Shown here piece by piece: positions 22,039 through 34,049 of a stretch of 64,000 nt of DNA (within the stretch, counting starts at the first letter, position 1; every line of letters starts with the position of its first letter). This stretch comes from Circinella minor (lineage: Eukaryota; Mucoromycota; Mucoromycetes; Mucorales; Lichtheimiaceae). The stretch covers positions 1-64,000 of the forward strand of contig JAEPRB010000011.1 of assembly GCA_016758965.1 (NCBI GenBank), written 5' to 3'. The notes under the pieces were generated by a model. That model worked only from the letters and a program-made list of their open reading frames with translations, did no database searches and had not been told where the DNA came from. Made by a program: the position numbers and the translations under genes.

Positions 22039-25000
22039 TATAATAATATAATATCGCTTTTTGTACAGTTATAAAAATATATATATATAAAAAACAAGAC
22101 GAAAAAAAAAAACGATTTTGTATGCTTAATTTTTATATCTCGTTGAGGAAAGAAAGATGTGCGGAATCACAAAGTGAATAATAAAACAAGGAAGGGGAAC
22201 AGAACCTGGGGAATATATCAATAAACTTATGTTTTTTGCTTTTATATATATATTAGGATGTGCTTTTTTTTACCTTTAATTGACATGATGGGATCATATA
22301 CTTCGATCGGAGGATGAGAGTGGAGAAAAGGGGTTGGGAGAGAGAGAAAGTATAATGCATCATCTCGCATTTTCTTCCCTTCTTTCTCTATAGACCCGAA
22401 AGAATAAAAATGAATAGGTTATGCATACTATTAAAAACAAGCTTTTTTTTTCATATTTTCATCATTATCTATAATTTTTAAGATTTTATTAATTAATATT
22501 TGAAAGAATGCTAATAATGATTCAGCAAATATTGAGAAATTTGAGATAGAACCAAAAGGTTATTACAATATTATTATTATATTAGCTACATGGAATGAGT
22601 GTTGTTTATCTTAGCATCGTGTGGGCGTGTGTGTGTGTTTTTTTGTTATAATATGTATCTATCCCTGCCTACTTTTTTTGTAGCTGGTGTAGCATTTTCT
22701 TTTCTTTCGCCTACACTACTATCCTTTTGATTGATATCATCTCTGTATAAGATAGTTATTGAGGGGGTAAACAAGGAGAGTTTGGTCCCTTTTGTATCCC
22801 TTACAGTGAAACCAAATGGTAAAAAAAAAAAAAAAAAAAAAACAAAGAACGGAGCACAGAAAAGCTATAATAGCGGGGTTATGAGTTATCGTTTTTGCTG
22901 CATCTCAAAGAAGTTTATGCATATTTATAAATCATTCTTATGTCGAATTAAGCAGCGTAAAGAAGAAGTTTTAATGGGCTCCGAATGAATCTCCCAAAAT
23001 GTGTAAGCATGCATGAAATTTATCATGCTAAAAAATACTAATAAACCTTTTCAAGTAAACATGTAATATATTAATATATAAGTAACACTCTACTAATAGT
23101 TTTTTAATAATTAGGAGACCGATCATACTCTTTTTTATTTTCTTCTTTTTTACCCATTAATATGAGTATTTAGTATATTAATGTTTATAACCAAATGAGG
23201 ATGGGTAGCACAGTCCGCCCGCGCTCATTTTTTTTTTATTTTCGTAAGGTTATATGCCAAAACAAAAACAAAAAAATGTTACTCCCTATTTCTCATGCAT
23301 TTTTCTTTTTTTCGGTGCGACAAAAACCCTTCAAGTCAATCTATAAAGTTCTTTCTCCTCTTTTATATATTATGGACACGTCAAAAATTTTGAAGACGGT
23401 CTCAATTATCTTAATAGCAGATTAAAATATATTTACTGCTTGTTTTGTTTTGTTTTTTTTTCTAAAAAGAAAAAAAGAATATAATGTAGTATCCAATCTT
23501 GTAACGTTAGTCTTTTGAAAACATTTTTGATGGTACATATCTGTAAAGTATAAAGTTCAGTTTTTCTTCAGAGAAAGAAAAAAAAAAGCCTTCCTATCTG
23601 AATGGCGTTTCCTTGACGATATAAAAAAAGAATAATTATTGTTTAGCCACATAAGCATCATTTTTGTCTTTATGTTTTTATGATGATACTATAGTATGAT
23701 ATGCTTACTATTTGATAACAGTTGAAATATTTCTTATGAATTTTATAAATTATACTTTATGGCTAACAATAATAAACATGATGAGGTGCTTGGCATTTCC
23801 ACCCTACAGTATTCTCCATTTTTTTTTACGGAGGAAATGGTGGGCGAAATATTTCGAACATTTTTGTATTTTCAAAATTTATCAATTCATTGAATTTTGT
23901 TTTGTTTATATTTTCAATGGCATATCTGTCTCACAAATAAATATATTATAATAAGAACCAGTGTAACAAATAAAGAAGCACATATTACTGTCTGACAAGA
24001 TAGCACCATCATTAGACAGGTTCACGACATATTGCACTAGCTTCAGGTTACAGATAATGGCCCCTTTGGAATCTCATTGAACATCCCGTAAGGTGGCAAA
24101 TGGAAAAGAAAAAAGATCTTGACATTTTAATAAATCTAGGTTTTGTCTTGGTGAATGCTATCAAATGCCGTAATAAATATATAACTTACGTATAAGGGAT
24201 GTTGAGTAATTTAGATGATTTTGCTAAGAAGGTTCGATAAACAAAAACAAAGAAGAAAAAAACAGGTACAAAATTAAACATGGTTTATATTAGCAATGTG
24301 TTAGCACGCATCATGGCGTCCTGTATCTAGTCGAATGCGCATCGTATAAAGCTTTTACATACTCAGACCCTTATTACTACTTTTTTTCTTTCAAACATTA
24401 CCCGGTGATTACAGTATACAATTTGAATGGTTTTACTCCGTTTTATCGACTAATTTTCTTTGAATTTCAGAAACTTGATGAGTAAAAGTAAAAAGAAAAG
24501 ATGGTAAAATTGATCAAAATCGCCACAAGGGTGAAATCCAATTAAAGTTGATTCTATACTTAGTATTGATGCTGGTCGATCATTCGTGATTTACAATATT
24601 TAGATACGTTTAGTCAATGTATTGTATAAGCTGGTAAGCAGCAAATTATTTAATTATTCACAGTACACACAAAAATAGACTTTCAAATTGTTTTTAGATG
24701 CGTAATGTACGGGCTTTACACCAAATAGGAATTAAGACGCATTTTAAAAGTGATACGACGTATGTTTAAAAAAATGTTGGCGTGGGTGGATTCTGAGGTA
24801 GATCCACAACCTGCATATTTGTTTATTAACGTGCTAAATATAATGCACCTTCCAAACCTAGAAAAAAACAAGCGAGATCAGGTTTTAAACTTTATAATTG
24901 TATCAATTCTATTTATTTATTTTTGGAAAACAGACGTACGATATTCTGTTTATAATAATCTATTGCACTACTTGCGACAATGACAACATAATACTAGTTC

Positions 25001-25112
25001 TACTTTATTTTATTATATAATAGATAAATATCAATTATACATAGGTAAAAACAGTGATAGTGCACAGCTATTATTAAATGACAAGTTATACGTAAGGGAA
25101 AAAACACGATGC
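22039..25112. other. Gene-poor intergenic region
   Basis: About 3 kb between two minus-strand genes. The first few hundred bases should be the promoter of the DPBB gene. The rest is AT-rich sequence with short open frames only. One of these, near its right edge, faintly resembles the end of a LINE polyprotein (listed separately). No intact gene is seen. Confidence 0.45.
24750..24983 (+). pseudogene. Possible C-terminal remnant of a LINE-type retrotransposon ORF
   Basis: A 77-codon frame beginning at a GTG and without a convincing start. It has a helical segment (KMLAWVDSEVDPQPAYLFI) and then IIVSILFIYFWKTDVRYSVY. A hydrophobic stretch, an aromatic W and basic residues are what the end of non-LTR retrotransposon proteins looks like in fungi. 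There is no reverse transcriptase core, no zinc knuckle and no poly(A) tail at the end. The resemblance is weak and could be chance. Confidence 0.2.
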
Positions 25113-28100
25113 TTATGACGTAGTAGGATGTTGAACGGACATTGCTCTTTTCTGTGCATGCATGCCTAAAATCTTCTCCGTGGTTGACTTCTCTGTCGGT
25201 GCAATTCCAATATCATTACATTTAGCTAGTGCTAAATTAAACCGAATTGCCATTCTATATTCAAAATCATATTTTGAGCATGCTAGTCCTTGTTGCCATA
25301 ATTTTCGACTTTTTACAAAATTGTGTAAACCCCAACTAGTCACTCCTGCCTCTAATATGTACAAGATACATATATCATAATTGTGTTTTGAAAAGAGAGT
25401 GAAATAGAAAAAAAAAACATCACGAATATATTAAAAAAATTACTTTGTATAGAAAATAAAAAGCTATTACTGTTATTACTGTTTATTTGTTTTTATAAAA
25501 AGAAATATTTACTTACCCCAATATGCAAATGGAATAATCCAAGCTGCAGCATCTGATGTTAAATCGTCCTTATTGTCCATAATCCAATTTAAATGTGGGA
25601 TACTATCTCCATATCGCTGCAAGGCATTCAACACCGATGCTTTAATTAGAAGGATAAGAGCGCGATAATGATAATAATCAGGCGGTGATGCTGAGGGAGC
25701 CAATTCCTGAGTTCGGATGCTGAGCTCCCGCCTTTCTCGTTCATGGATACGATTCAATGCTAAATTGACTCTTTCAAGACAATGTTCCAATGCCCCATGA
25801 TCCATTTGCTCAAATATATTCCAGATACATAATAGCTCAAACATGGGTAAATTGAAATCCATATCCTATACAATAATAGTAATCATAATAATGTATTAGC
25901 ATCAATTACTTTTCTGAAGGTAAAAATGCTTTTTTTTTTGCTTTGCATCATACAATCCAACCATCTTTTTTTTACCTGATATCCACTCTTTTGAAAATGT
26001 TCTATTTTTTTATAAACATACGATTCAATGTATGATGATGATGATGAATACGACTGCTGGTGGGGCTCTTGTTGCTGATGTTTTTGCTCCTTTTTCATAT
26101 GTTGTGGAACCTCTGCAAATGCAAGTATTCCTTGAGTTCGCTGTCCGAGCATTTCACGACAAGCACCTACAACATACATACAAAAAGCGGGACTATATTT
26201 ATCTTTGGCTAAATCTTCAAAACATTTTGCAGCACTTTCCCAATCCAGTTGTAATGCATGATTCCATCCTGTTTCGTATAATGTGACGTTTCGCATTGCC
26301 ACTTCCATCATTTCACTTCGACTAGCATCCATAGCAAATGAAAAAGATTGCAGGGATAAAGGTAAATTACCCGCAATACGTGCAATTTTGGCGGCAAAGT
26401 ATAAAAAGAAACATGAACTTGGATAACTTTTCTGTGCTTCTAATAAACATTCTACAGCAGGACCTGATAATTCTTTACTGTACAGTTGTGGTACAAGTGA
26501 TGAAAGTATGGAATAGTATGATAATAACCTAAAATAAAAACAAATATTGTTAATAATTTGGACTACGCCAATAACTCTACTACCATCATCTCGAAAGAAA
26601 AAATGTGGGGGGTGATTACATTATTGCAGCAAGCGGTGATCGAATTCCTTTGCCTTCAAGACACAATTTTAACAAGACCAGACCCAACTCTTTATCACTT
26701 GTAAAACCAAAAGATGAAAATATTTTTAAAATCTTGGGTGGTAATGCAGATATGAGTAGATTGATAGCTCCAATACTAAAATAAAATAATAAATAAATAA
26801 AAATTAGTCAATAGTACTTCTATCTCTTTTTCTATTACCTTTTTTTTTCCAACATAATTTTACCCGAATTGTACTCCAGATACAGTATCTCTATCCATTC
26901 GTTTTGTATGCTCTTGGCCCATTCGTTTGTATTCCTGCCAAACAATAGTATAGCTTTTATGTGCTAGAAAATAATTATAATAATAATAACTCTACTATAA
27001 GCTTCACTAAAAAAAAAACTTTGGTTGCATGAATTTTTGTTTCACATACCACGACGTAAATTGAGTCCGCATTTTAAATAATCAACAACATTTTCTCGAC
27101 TTAATTGTAATATGGCCATAAACAATGAACATTCTGCTTTAATAACGTGAGCACGTAATACACCATTTGATAAAAATATAGGTCCATTTGTTGCTCCTGC
27201 TGAAGTAGTCGTTGAAGTTGTGATAACAGGAGCTGGAGATGCTAACTCACTACTATTATTCACCATAAAAGTTGAGAAATATTGTGATAATGAATCTTTC
27301 AATGATCGTTTGATTGAAGCACTATCAATTTGTGCTTTGGCAATGGTATACGCTGATGCAAGTGTACTGATTGCTTTATCCATATCCATTTCATCTTGAG
27401 TCTATAATTAATAATAACAAGTTAAAAAAAGTAAGAGTATGAGTTTAACATCGTCATCATCTTTATCAAGAAATAATGAACTACTTTTTTTTTTGAAAAA
27501 AAAATTGTCTTACCATCATAGCTAGGTATTATTTATAGGTAAAAAGATTAAATGCAAACTAGTTAGCATTGTATAGTCGTACCAAAAAAAAATATGTAAT
27601 ATGCACAATAAATAATTTAACGCATACCTTTGATTGTAGCAATTACACCTAATCCAACACCATAAAGTGGATCACTATATATGTGCATAAAATACTTAAT
27701 TAATTTTTAAATAGACAATAAATAATAATCCTTACTCACACACACAAAAAAAAGGCCAACTTACGTTGAAGCATGTGGTTGAAATACTGCTTTTGCTCTC
27801 ATAAATTTATTATTAAATACAAGGCGCATACCTTCTCTAACATGTTCATCTATAAAGTAGAAGAATAAAAAAAAATATAAATTTCATTGTCTCACCATTA
27901 CTCTATTATGCTAGGATTTTACTTTTTTTCTTGGTGAAAAATAATAATAAAATATTGAGAAAGTTTGTTACCGGCTTCTTCTTGATCGCGTGGACTTAAT
28001 TTATTTGGATGAATATTTCTTACATCTACTGATTGTATTGTAATTTCATTATCTTTAAGCATATCCAAATCAGTTGGATCTTCTTCAACTGCCATTGGAA

Positions 28101-29694
28101 GAAAATCATACCGACTATGACTTTGCCTATCTTCTGAGAATTTGATCCTGTCATCACTATCTACCGTAGAAACTGAAGCGGTTGATAGTGAGTCTCGTCG
28201 TTGGTTTATATCTTCTTCCACAACAACGAATGATGAATCATGGTTTGATACTATTGGAGTAGTTGAAACAACAGCAGGTTTTTGATGTTGTCGTTGTTGA
28301 TCCGGAATTATTTCGGTCGTTGGTATACTATCTTTATTAATAATAGGATGATTATAATGTTCGTCTTCACTATCTTCATCGTTGTTAGTGCTTTCTTTTT
28401 GTAAATCAAGTGTCTGAACTTGTTCTTCTTTGCTTGTCATATTATTATAATTTGGTGTTGTATTGGTATTGATATTAGTTGTAACAACAGAAAAAGGAGA
28501 AGGCGATGAAGGAGAAAGTGGAATAGGTGGTAATGGATCCTTTGGAGCTTGATCAATATATTTTTCATAAACACGTGTTTTAGATAGGGGATCTGTTAAT
28601 GATGATGTATTACTAATAGGAGGTATAGAAGCTGTTGGTAACGGTGGTGGTGGTGATGAATCATTCTCCTGATGTCGATGAATATCAGTGCTATTACTCC
28701 TACTACGATATTTTTTATCAGATTTTTTTGAACGTTTCTTTGAAGTGGATGATATTTGGGTTGATGTATTTCCAATAAAAGGACTATCTTCTGAATCGTT
28801 TGGTGGTATAATTGGTATAATTTCTTTTTTCGATGGTAAACTACTATGACGCTTAGGTGTGGGAGTGCTTGGTGCCGATGCTGTTTCTGTGGTTGTCTTT
28901 GTCGTCATTGTTGTCAGGTCAACTGGGTCATCAACAATAAGTGAAGAACTTGATGTGTTTACAGCTGCTACCGTATCAGCTATTCCTGGAGTTATTGCAT
29001 TATCATAGATTTCAGTTATATTATTTCGTTCCTTTTTATACGGACTCGTTGGTTTATTAATATTATTATCCAACGCTACTGCTGTTGCTATACTTTGTTT
29101 TTGAAGGTTTTCAAGCGATGTTGACTTTATTATTGGTTCTTTATCCATTTGGGATTCAGGTAACAAAGAGGGTCCACCATATGTCAATGATGTAATACGA
29201 TGTTTTCCTTGTTGAGGCAGCAATGACGGCGAAGCTGTTGATACTTTTTGAGTATCCGCTAAAAAATAACTACTATAATAAAAAGCATCATCTTCATCTT
29301 CTTCTTCTTGATAACTATTGTTTTGGACACCTGCCATATTAGGGTTCATATTATTTTGTTGTTGCATAAAACCATCATTAGCATCTTGAAATAATGATTC
29401 ACTTGTTGTTGAAGAAGCACGCGATCGTGTTGTTTTATTATTATGCGATGTTGCCAATGGTGTTGAATATTCTTTGACACTTTCTAATTTCGGTGGTAAG
29501 CTGTCAATCGTGTCGCGTCCTGAAGACTTGTCATCGAAAAGTTGTTGTGAATCTGATGAAGAAATACTACCAAACGATTTTCGAGAAGTACCAGTAGAAT
29601 TAGGTCGACTTGGTGATTTTTGTTTAACAGATATGCCACGCCAAGCTGTCTTTCTAGTTTCTGTATTTTTTGTCTTGGAAGCTGCCTGAGGCAT
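25113..29694 (-). CDS. iml2: Iml2/TTC39-family TPR protein with long disordered N-terminus
   Basis: Ten exons on minus: 29694-27972, 27849-27765, 27674-27628, 27521-27514 (8 nt), 27401-27050, 26963-26864, 26775-26620, 26528-25976, 25865-25517 and 25351-25113, all in phase, for 1203 residues. The first ~575 residues are Ser/Thr/Pro-rich and disordered, with acidic stretches. The Iml2/TTC39 domain follows: EGMRLVFNNKFMRAKAVF, DPLYGVGLGVIATIKG, then GAINLLISALPPKILKIF with FGFTSDKELGLVLL, the family signature, and helical TPR-like repeats to the end (e.g. YFAAKIARIAGNLPLSLQSF, WESAAKCFEDLAKDKYSPAF). Yeast Iml2 is about 730 residues and is linked to lipid-droplet inclusion clearance; animal TTC39 proteins have poorly defined roles. 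The N-terminal extension is unusual and is encoded by one 1.7-kb exon. Confidence 0.9.
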
Positions 29695-30114
29695 AACTTT
29701 TTAAACTTTTATTTTATTATAATTAATAATAAGCAGACAAAAAAAAAAAAGGAGACTTTATTCGTTTGGGGAAAAAAGAAGGGGGGTCAAGTATACTAAT
29801 TGAGGCTGAAGTAAAGTAAGAAATAAGTTAGATTGCATTTTGGAATGGTGTTACAGTTATTAAGAAAAATTGATATGAATATAATGCACACACACACACT
29901 AATTAGAATCGTTACTTTTTCGTACAATAACTATTATTATTCCATCCATCCATCCATCCCGACTACACTTTGTACATGCCATTTATTCTATATTAAATGC
30001 TATTTTTATCAAGTTGATAATACATTTTTAAGTTCTAAATTACATGTGACAGTATAAGAAATAAATTGCGTTTCGACAAGAAAAAAAAGTATTAAAAAAT
30101 ATTAAAGTTGTTTA
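29695..30114. other. Intergenic region between Iml2-like and CaMKK-like genes
   Basis: About 420 bp: promoter side of the Iml2-like gene and 3' flank of the kinase gene, both on minus. It contains a CA run near 29888-29899 and CATC repeats near 29943-29958. No gene is seen. Confidence 0.5.
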
Positions 30115-32336
30115 TTATTCGGGACAAGTGATATTTAATGCTTCAGTGGATTCTTTTAACTTTTCAACATCTTTATCATCTTCATCACTTGCTGTAGAAT
30201 TACTTGTTGATGATTTTAATCGTTTTTCACTAGTAGGGGAAGTGGTCGTGATATTGGATAATTGTTTAAGATTATCTGCTTTGTGTACTTCATCCATCAT
30301 CTTATTCAATGAATGTTGTGATAAAGATCTTGAATGTCGTTTAAATTTGCTTACAGCTTTCATCTTTATAAAAAAAAAAGAAAAGCATATGATTTAGTGA
30401 CACACATATATATGAATTTAAATGCATTTATATAAAAATCACACTAAACCATATTAAATATATTTACCACTGTGAATATACTAGCAATACTAGAAATAGC
30501 ATTATTGATTTCTTCTTCAGTAACTTCAGTAACAACCATTTGACAATTTTCTTCTTCTGAAATCATTGGATCTTCACCATGTTTGGTTACCCATGGATGT
30601 ACCTTAAAATAAATATTATCACATGATGTTAAATACCTTAGATTAATTTCTGCTAATTGTATCGGAAAAACATTTGTCCTCTTTTTATTTCTCCTCTCAC
30701 CCTGATTTCAGGCATTGTTATCCGCTCCTCTGGATTTTTTTCAAGTAATCGCTGTAATAGATCAAGTAAATCAAGATCCAGATCACCTTTATGTTCAATT
30801 CTAATAAAAAATACTTCTTGTCAGTTTTATATGAATTTTTCCTCAGCTTTTGTTCTATTCTTTTTTTTTTCACTTCATCTTATCCCCAATAATATTAATA
30901 TCAATAATACATACGAATCATTACTAATCATACTCATCAATTCCACAATATTATGACTCATAAATGGAGGTCGTCCATAGATCAAACAATATAGTGTAAT
31001 ACCCATTGACCAAATATCTGCTGCTTTACCAGAAACTTCTCCATGACTTGGAATACATAACTCAGGTGCCATAAATGCCGGACTTCCTGCAGACTTTTTC
31101 ATTCCATCATCGCCTTTGTGAAACATTTCGGAAACACCAAAATCAACAATTTTTAATTCGCCATCCTTTGTTAAAAGCAAATTATCCGGTTTAATATCTA
31201 TAATAACGACAATTTTTTTTTTAAAAAAAAAGATAAGACCTTTTTTGTATCATCCTTTATAATCCTTCTTTTCCTCCTTTCTTTTTTTTCCTCCTCCAAC
31301 CATATTAAAAATGTAACCACTTTACCTCGATGAGCAATTTCATTATTATGTACTACAAATAATTATGTCGATTAATTCTTCAAATATATATTCTTTGGTT
31401 TTCATCCAAGGGTACAAAAAAAAAACTTACAATATTCTATCCCCAATATGATTTCTCTGAAAAAGCGTCTTGCCATTTCGGTTGAATAAGGAGTTGCTGT
31501 CTTGTCTGCTTCAATACTCATCAATACACCTTTATGCGCCATTTCAAATACTATCATATAGAAAGAACAAAATATTTAATATACATATGACCAGATATCA
31601 GTTTTCTTCGTCATTATCATCATTTTTTATTGATATTGGGAAAATTCAACGATATTCTTCCTCTGAAACTTCGTATACCACTTTCCCTTAACTTACCCAT
31701 ATAAAGAGAATCATCACTTGGATCATCCAATACTTCATAAAGTTTGACCATATTAGGATGATTCAATTTCTTTAAAATAGCCATTTCTCCTCTCACAAGA
31801 TCCAATGGATTACTTTTCATTGGCGTGCCTGATCTACCAACACCTAATCCCATGATTCGCCCTCGTCCACGTCCTCTTGGACCAGGTCGTCGTAACATTG
31901 CTGATTGTTCTTTTCGTCTTAAACGAGATTTACTAAATTCTTTAATAGCCTAGCAACATAAAGCAAAGTTTGTATTGACATAATTAGTTTATAACTAAGA
32001 TACAAAAAAAAAAAAACATAGTAATAATCATAACTACTATCAATTTTTCTTTATTTTATTTTTATCTACCTACTTTCTGTAAATTTAACTACTTACATAT
32101 TCTGTTCCTGTATTGGTATCAATACCCAAATGAACGGTACCAAAAGCACCTCGACCTATTTCTCGTTTTAAAAGATAATTATTAATTTTACGTCCGTCTT
32201 TGGTTTCACACGTCTTGGCACCTAAAGTTTCAACAACAATAGAACCAGGTCGACTTTTCGTTCGTGAAGTGGATGCAGTTGGTTTTGGTGATGCAGGTTG
32301 AGTTCTTTCTTCGTCACTACTCACTGTAAGATGCAT
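30115..32336 (-). CDS. CaMKK-type protein kinase (Ssp1/Sak1 group)
   Basis: Eight exons on minus: 32336-32097, 31949-31697, 31550-31431, 31352-31326 (27 nt), 31197-30915, 30800-30701, 30602-30468 and 30363-30115, giving 468 residues. The kinase domain has IGRGAFGTVHLG, AIKEFSK, then an RRPGPRGRGRGR insert after the lysine strand, which is the Arg/Pro insert typical of Ca/calmodulin-dependent kinase kinases. It continues with HPNMVKLYEVLDD, EIAHRDIKPDNLLL, KIVDFGVSEMF, GSPAFMAPE, ADIWSMGITLYCL and PEERITMPEI. The HRD Arg is present. The C-terminal tail is Ser/Thr-rich. By family knowledge these kinases activate AMPK/SNF1 by activation-loop phosphorylation and respond to stress and low glucose. 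The translated leader upstream of 32336 lacks an ATG, so this start is preferred. Confidence 0.92.
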
Positions 32337-33389
32337 TTTATTAATAATTGAAGAAAAAATAACGCGATTTAAAAAATATACAAAAGAAAAAGAAAAGCTC
32401 AAAACAGAACCAAGGAAAAAGAAATAGGAGCAGGTCCAAGGAGGGCAAAACGGAAATACAATCGGTTCATTCAAAAAAGAGTAAGATTGTCTATGCCCTT
32501 TTTCATCTTTCTCTTCTGCCTCCTTTCCCCCAACAAAAACGAAAAAAATAAATAAAGTGACGATTTTCGAACCCGTCAATTGTTTTACACATACTTTTTT
32601 TTTGAATGATTCGTTTTATAAAGAAAAAAATATAAAAAAAAGGGGGGAAAAGAAAAGAAGTGTGGCTTGAAGGTTTAATAAATCAATGCGATTTATGTTT
32701 GATTTGATTATGGTATAAAATGGATCATCCAATCATGTGTTTGTATTGAAACCACTTGCCTAAGTGAATCTTCTTTTAGTATGCAATTGATCTTAATGAA
32801 GGTTTCAAATGTTTATTTGTAATTCTTAAACATGCAGTTTGTTTATAACCTCGTCCCCTTAACTATCCGACTCCCCAAAAAAAAAAATCTCTTGGCGGTT
32901 TTATATAATAATCACAGTAAAAAAAAGTTAAAATAAAATAAAATTAGCGATTATCCTTTCCTTAATGCAGAGTGAGTGCCTGTTTTTCAAAGAACGTTTT
33001 TATTTCAGCAAGTGACCAAATTTTTGATTCCGTTGGAACCGAGCACTTTTTCTTGAGAGGCCGCAATACAAAGGATTTAATGTCAGTTTTGGTATATAGA
33101 AAATTTTTGTATCTTTTTTTATCGAATAAAATATTACCACATAAACACATAATGAAAAAATTAAAGGTATTACTTATACTCCATCAATTCCAGCTTTGGA
33201 CGTACGCAAAAGTAAGACAGTTGTAACGCATATACTAACGATTTCATAAAACCCTTTTTCATAAAACGCGATCAACCATAAATCAACTAGCATCATATCT
33301 CCCTTTCCAATTCTTATTCTACTTCCCAGCCCAGCTATAATCTTCAACTTTACATTCAAACATATACTTTTAAATATTTAAGTTTATTT
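32337..33389. other. Intergenic region with possible gene remnants
   Basis: About 1 kb upstream of the CaMKK gene. Minus-strand frames at 33174-33359 (RIRIGKGDMMLVDLWLIAF) and 32962-33150 (SVPTESKIWSLAEIKTFFEK) look more protein-like than random AT-rich frames and may be the end of a decayed gene, but I cannot name it. The rest is low complexity. Confidence 0.35.
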
Positions 33390-33828
33390 TTATTGTAAGC
33401 CTCGACGGCGCTCCTCATTTCGAATGTATCTAGCTGCCGTCGAGTGCTTTATCCCAGCTTTCTGCGCTGCCTTCTTTATGGTAAGCCTTTCTTCAAAGCG
33501 TATCTTCGATTTATACTCCGTTATGATCGCTCGTGTTGGAGGATCTTGACCTTGATTGTGTAAATAGAAGATAGTTTTGTGAGTATTATATACAATTGAG
33601 ATTATATGTATATATCAAATAAATTATGTGAACTTACCAACATTTAATAGGTCTTCCCCATAAGGACTAGGAGCTTGGTCGCCCTATACCGGATGGTCTT
33701 GAGCTCCTAAATAAAAAATAGTTCCATGAATATTATGTATAATTGAAATGACATCTATGTGTCATAATAAAATATGTGAACTTACCATAATAACAGGCTA
33801 TGAACTCGTCAGAAAAGAGGAGATTCAT
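33390..33828 (-). pseudogene. HTH-domain gene fragment, probably transposon-derived, with one in-frame stop
   Basis: Three exons on minus, 33828-33786, 33706-33638 and 33550-33390, join in phase with GT-AG borders: 91 codons including the terminal TAA, with one internal TAG a few codons into exon 2. It begins MNLLFSDEFIACYY and later reads SPYGEDLLNVGQDPP. The last exon is a helix-turn-helix: ITEYKSKIRFEERLTIKKAA then QKAGIKHSTAARYIRNEERR. Helix 2 (KKAAQKAGI) and the recognition helix (HSTAARYI) match the N-terminal HTH of IS630/Tc1-type transposases. No DDE domain follows on this strand, so it is either a fragment or a once-functional short HTH protein. It lies back to back with the decayed DDE element. 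Confidence 0.55.
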
Positions 33829-34049
33829 GGATGAGGTTAAATTTGTTAATAGATCCAACTGATGGTTGTTGGATTCCGTATTATAGTAGTTGTTGTATAG
33901 ATGGTTGTAAGGGATGATTTCTTTTCAAAAAAAAAAACATTGTCACTACCGACACGTTGTGTTGTCAATTGAACCTTTATATAGCCACAAAAGTGTCAAT
34001 AAGATCGGAGTTGAGCGAACAAAATTATTCTATAAACCAATAAAATGAA

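Noticed and set aside
32962..33226. Two minus-strand frames upstream of the HTH fragment as exons of one gene
   Set aside because: I could not find phase-correct splice sites joining them, nor a family match; noted only as a possible remnant.
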